Shown piece by piece: positions 62,609 to 64,000 of a DNA stretch of 64,000 nucleotides. Made by a program: the position numbers and the translations under genes. Location: positions 1 to 64,000 of the forward strand of contig NZ_JAECZA010000004.1 in the NCBI RefSeq assembly GCF_016056275.1. Reading direction: 5' to 3'. The notes beneath the pieces were generated by a model. It did not search any database. It was not told the DNA's origin and saw only the letters and a program-made list of their open reading frames with translations. The DNA is from Dendronalium phyllosphericum CENA369. GTDB lineage: Bacteria > Cyanobacteriota > Cyanobacteriia > Cyanobacteriales > Nostocaceae. Positions within the stretch are counted from its first letter, which is position 1. Every line of letters starts with the position of its first letter.

Positions 62609-62830
62609 TCATTAGTCAGTGGTCAGTAGTCAGTAGTCAGTGGTTATAAACTTTCATACAACTGACGAATAACAACTGACCCTTCGGGTGACGCTCGTTC
62701 CTCGCTAACGCTGCGCTAACGCCAGTTGTTCATGGGGAGCCACTGCGTTGGACGGGTTTACCGGCTTGAAGCAAGTGGCGTGGAAACCCCCAAGACCACA
62801 CTGGCTCACCACTAACAAAATAATAAAGTT
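62609..62830. repeat. Heptamer repeat and dispersed repeat copy
   Basis: GTCAGTGGTCAGTAGTCAGT and ACAACTGACC at 62609-62680 are the heptamer type. At 62731-62795 GGAGCCACTGCGTTGGACGG, then GAAGCAAGTGGCGTGGAAAC is a close copy of the repeat near 1204. Confidence 0.72.
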
Positions 62831-63337
62831 ATGAAAAAGATTTTACTAAGATTGTTTAGTTTAATTGCGATTTTGATTTTGGCTTGGTTATGGATAATTA
62901 TCAATCCCAAACCAGCTTTTGCTCAAATGAATACAATTAACTACAGCAATATAAATCTAGAGAATCGTGACTTTAAAGGCGCTAACCTAGCAGGTGGGAC
63001 TTTTGTAGCTGCGGAAATGCGGGGTGTAAATTTTCAAAAAGCAAATTTAACTAATGCAATTCTGACTAAGGGAGTTTTATTAAAAGCAAATTTAGAAAGT
63101 GCAAATTTAACTGGTGCTTTGGTCGATCGCGTCACTTTAGATGGTGCAAACCTGAAAAATGCCATTTTTACAGAAGCAACTTTGACGCGTAGCCGCTTTT
63201 ACGATGCTGATATTTCTGGTGCTGATTTCACAGACGCTTTGATTGACCGCTATCAAGTTTCGCTACTGTGCGAAAAAGCCGAAGGAACAAATCCAGTTAC
63301 GGGTGTTTCTACGCGAGATAGTTTAGGATGTCGTTAG
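62831..63337 (+). CDS. Secreted pentapeptide-repeat protein
   Basis: The 168-aa product has a signal peptide (LLRLFSLIAILILAWLWIII, cleavage after AFA) and about 14 A(D/N)LXX units from residue 45 on (FKGANLAGGTFVAAEMRGVN, ANLTNAILTKGVLLKANLES), which build a right-handed quadrilateral helix. The C-terminus has a likely disulfide (CEKAEGTNPVTG, GCR). Cyanobacterial lumenal pentapeptide proteins are of this type; the function is unknown. Confidence 0.88.
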   Translation: MKKILLRLFSLIAILILAWLWIIINPKPAFAQMNTINYSNINLENRDFKGANLAGGTFVAAEMRGVNFQKANLTNAILTKGVLLKANLESANLTGALVDRVTLDGANLKNAIFTEATLTRSRFYDADISGADFTDALIDRYQVSLLCEKAEGTNPVTGVSTRDSLGCR

Positions 63338-63402
63338 ATTTTGTTGCTTTCGATGAAGTTTTAATTATTTACTTTTGATTTAGGAGTCCTCTTCCCTACC
63401 CT

Positions 63403-63957
63403 TTACAAGTCTGATAACTGCTTGGCTGCACACAAAGAACAAACTTGCCAGCGCTGGAGTTCGCCGGGTGGAGTGGGACATTGACACTGGGGACAAAGAG
63501 GTAAGCCATGCGATCGCCTTTGAATTGTCTTCGCCCAGTACCTAAAAGCGATATTCGCATTTTTATTAGGGGGAGTAACCTCATAGTGAGAATTACTGAG
63601 ATTTCCCAGGTAACTAGGATGTTCGTCTGCCAAAACAATTTGTTGTTGCTTTTGTTTGTCTGGTAGAGAACTCCACTCAGCAGTAGAGAAGCGAATATCT
63701 GCTAAAGGCGTTGGCAGCTTTTCATTTAACTTTAAAAGCAAAGTCTGTCGTCCAAAAGTCATGTTTTGCGCCCAAGCAGCACTAGAAGTTGCTACCCGCA
63801 AAACGTCACGTTGAATCGACAACGGTCGAGTATGGGTAGCAACTACTGCTCCAACAACTTCTACCCAACACTTGAGCAATCGCTGAAACGGCTGCTCTTG
63901 CCATTGAGCCTGCTGTTCCAGAACGCCTAAAATATCATTAACTGATTTCAACGACAT
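63403..63957 (-). CDS. DUF721/DciA-like protein with zinc-finger tail
   Basis: The 184-aa product begins with the DUF721 domain (KSVNDILGVLEQQAQWQEQP, WVEVVGAVVATHTRPLSIQR, VLRVATSSAAWAQNMTFGRQ), as in DciA, the ancestral loader of the replicative helicase. The C-terminus carries CPQCQCPTPPGELQRWQVCS with CAAK, a likely zinc site typical of the cyanobacterial forms. A DnaB-loading role is inferred from the family. The final 43 bp of the window hold no feature. Confidence 0.85.
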   Translation of the reverse strand: MSLKSVNDILGVLEQQAQWQEQPFQRLLKCWVEVVGAVVATHTRPLSIQRDVLRVATSSAAWAQNMTFGRQTLLLKLNEKLPTPLADIRFSTAEWSSLPDKQKQQQIVLADEHPSYLGNLSNSHYEVTPPNKNANIAFRYWAKTIQRRSHGLPLCPQCQCPTPPGELQRWQVCSLCAAKQLSDL

Positions 63958-64000
63958 TTTTGAAAGAGCCGAGTGCGGACTGGGAAAGATAGGGGACCTT

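Overview
The window is chromosomal DNA from a filamentous, heterocyst-type cyanobacterium (Nostoc/Anabaena relatives). The evidence is phylloquinone genes (menD, menB), a photosystem I gene (psaK), magnesium chelatase chlI, the octamer GCGATCGC scattered through genes and spacers, Nostocales-type short tandem repeats in many spacers, a PEP-CTERM protein, and cyanobacteria-restricted families (DUF1822, DUF6887/6888, DUF2887). Assignments are by reading motifs only; no database search was run.

Layout. 1-5.5 kb: a transposase 5' end cut by the left edge, repeats, folB, menD (carrying two repeat-derived insertions inside its coding sequence), a DUF2887 nuclease-like gene, menB and a small Cys-rich protein. 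5.5-12.6 kb: a long AT-rich spacer, a four-GAF histidine kinase that looks like a cyanobacteriochrome, murJ and a small outer-membrane-type protein. 12.7-14.3 kb: a lone metal-binding lipoprotein with a Zur-like box, then decayed sequence. 14.3-18.8 kb: a compact four-gene operon whose last three genes match ZorA, ZorB and ZorC of the Zorya anti-phage system; no ZorD helicase/nuclease is present and a 116-aa unknown leads the operon. 18.9-25 kb: a WD40 gene and a COG0523 GTPase behind a perfect Zur-like palindrome, small secreted proteins, a LURP-one-like protein and an amidase. 25.4-34.5 kb: an ORF with no start codon abutting tRNA-Ser(GGA), a ferredoxin, a nuclease lipoprotein, an inositol monophosphatase-like enzyme, two tandemly duplicated ELWxxDGT secreted proteins, a J-domain/TPR protein, hisZ and a DUF6888/DUF6887 pair.

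34.7-41.4 kb holds a second candidate system: a sigma-factor-like protein, a DUF1822 protein, and a membrane protein joining a cytoplasmic CHAT (caspase-like) peptidase to a periplasmic ligand-binding receptor, followed by a secreted unknown and a frame-broken pseudogene. 41.5-49.4 kb: a 4Fe-4S ferredoxin, a PEP-CTERM protein, a LivF-type ATPase, a Tat-exported beta-carbonic anhydrase, and a small enzyme cluster (amidohydrolase, aspartyl/asparaginyl hydroxylase-like, MDR reductase, SnoaL-like). 49.6-64 kb: chlI, a nucleotidyltransferase, psaK, sufE, an alpha/beta-hydrolase without its nucleophile serine, an ABC-2 exporter, an ABC1 kinase, yidD, a GDP-mannose pyrophosphorylase, an LCP ligase, a pentapeptide protein and a DciA-like protein.

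Working together: menD and menB supply phylloquinone to photosystem I, where psaK also acts. The two Zur-like boxes suggest a shared zinc-starvation response of the binding lipoprotein and the COG0523/WD40 pair. The mannose guanylyltransferase and LCP ligase, which diverge from each other, fit cell-surface glycan synthesis. The Zorya-like operon and the CHAT-receptor locus are the most likely novel defence or stress systems.
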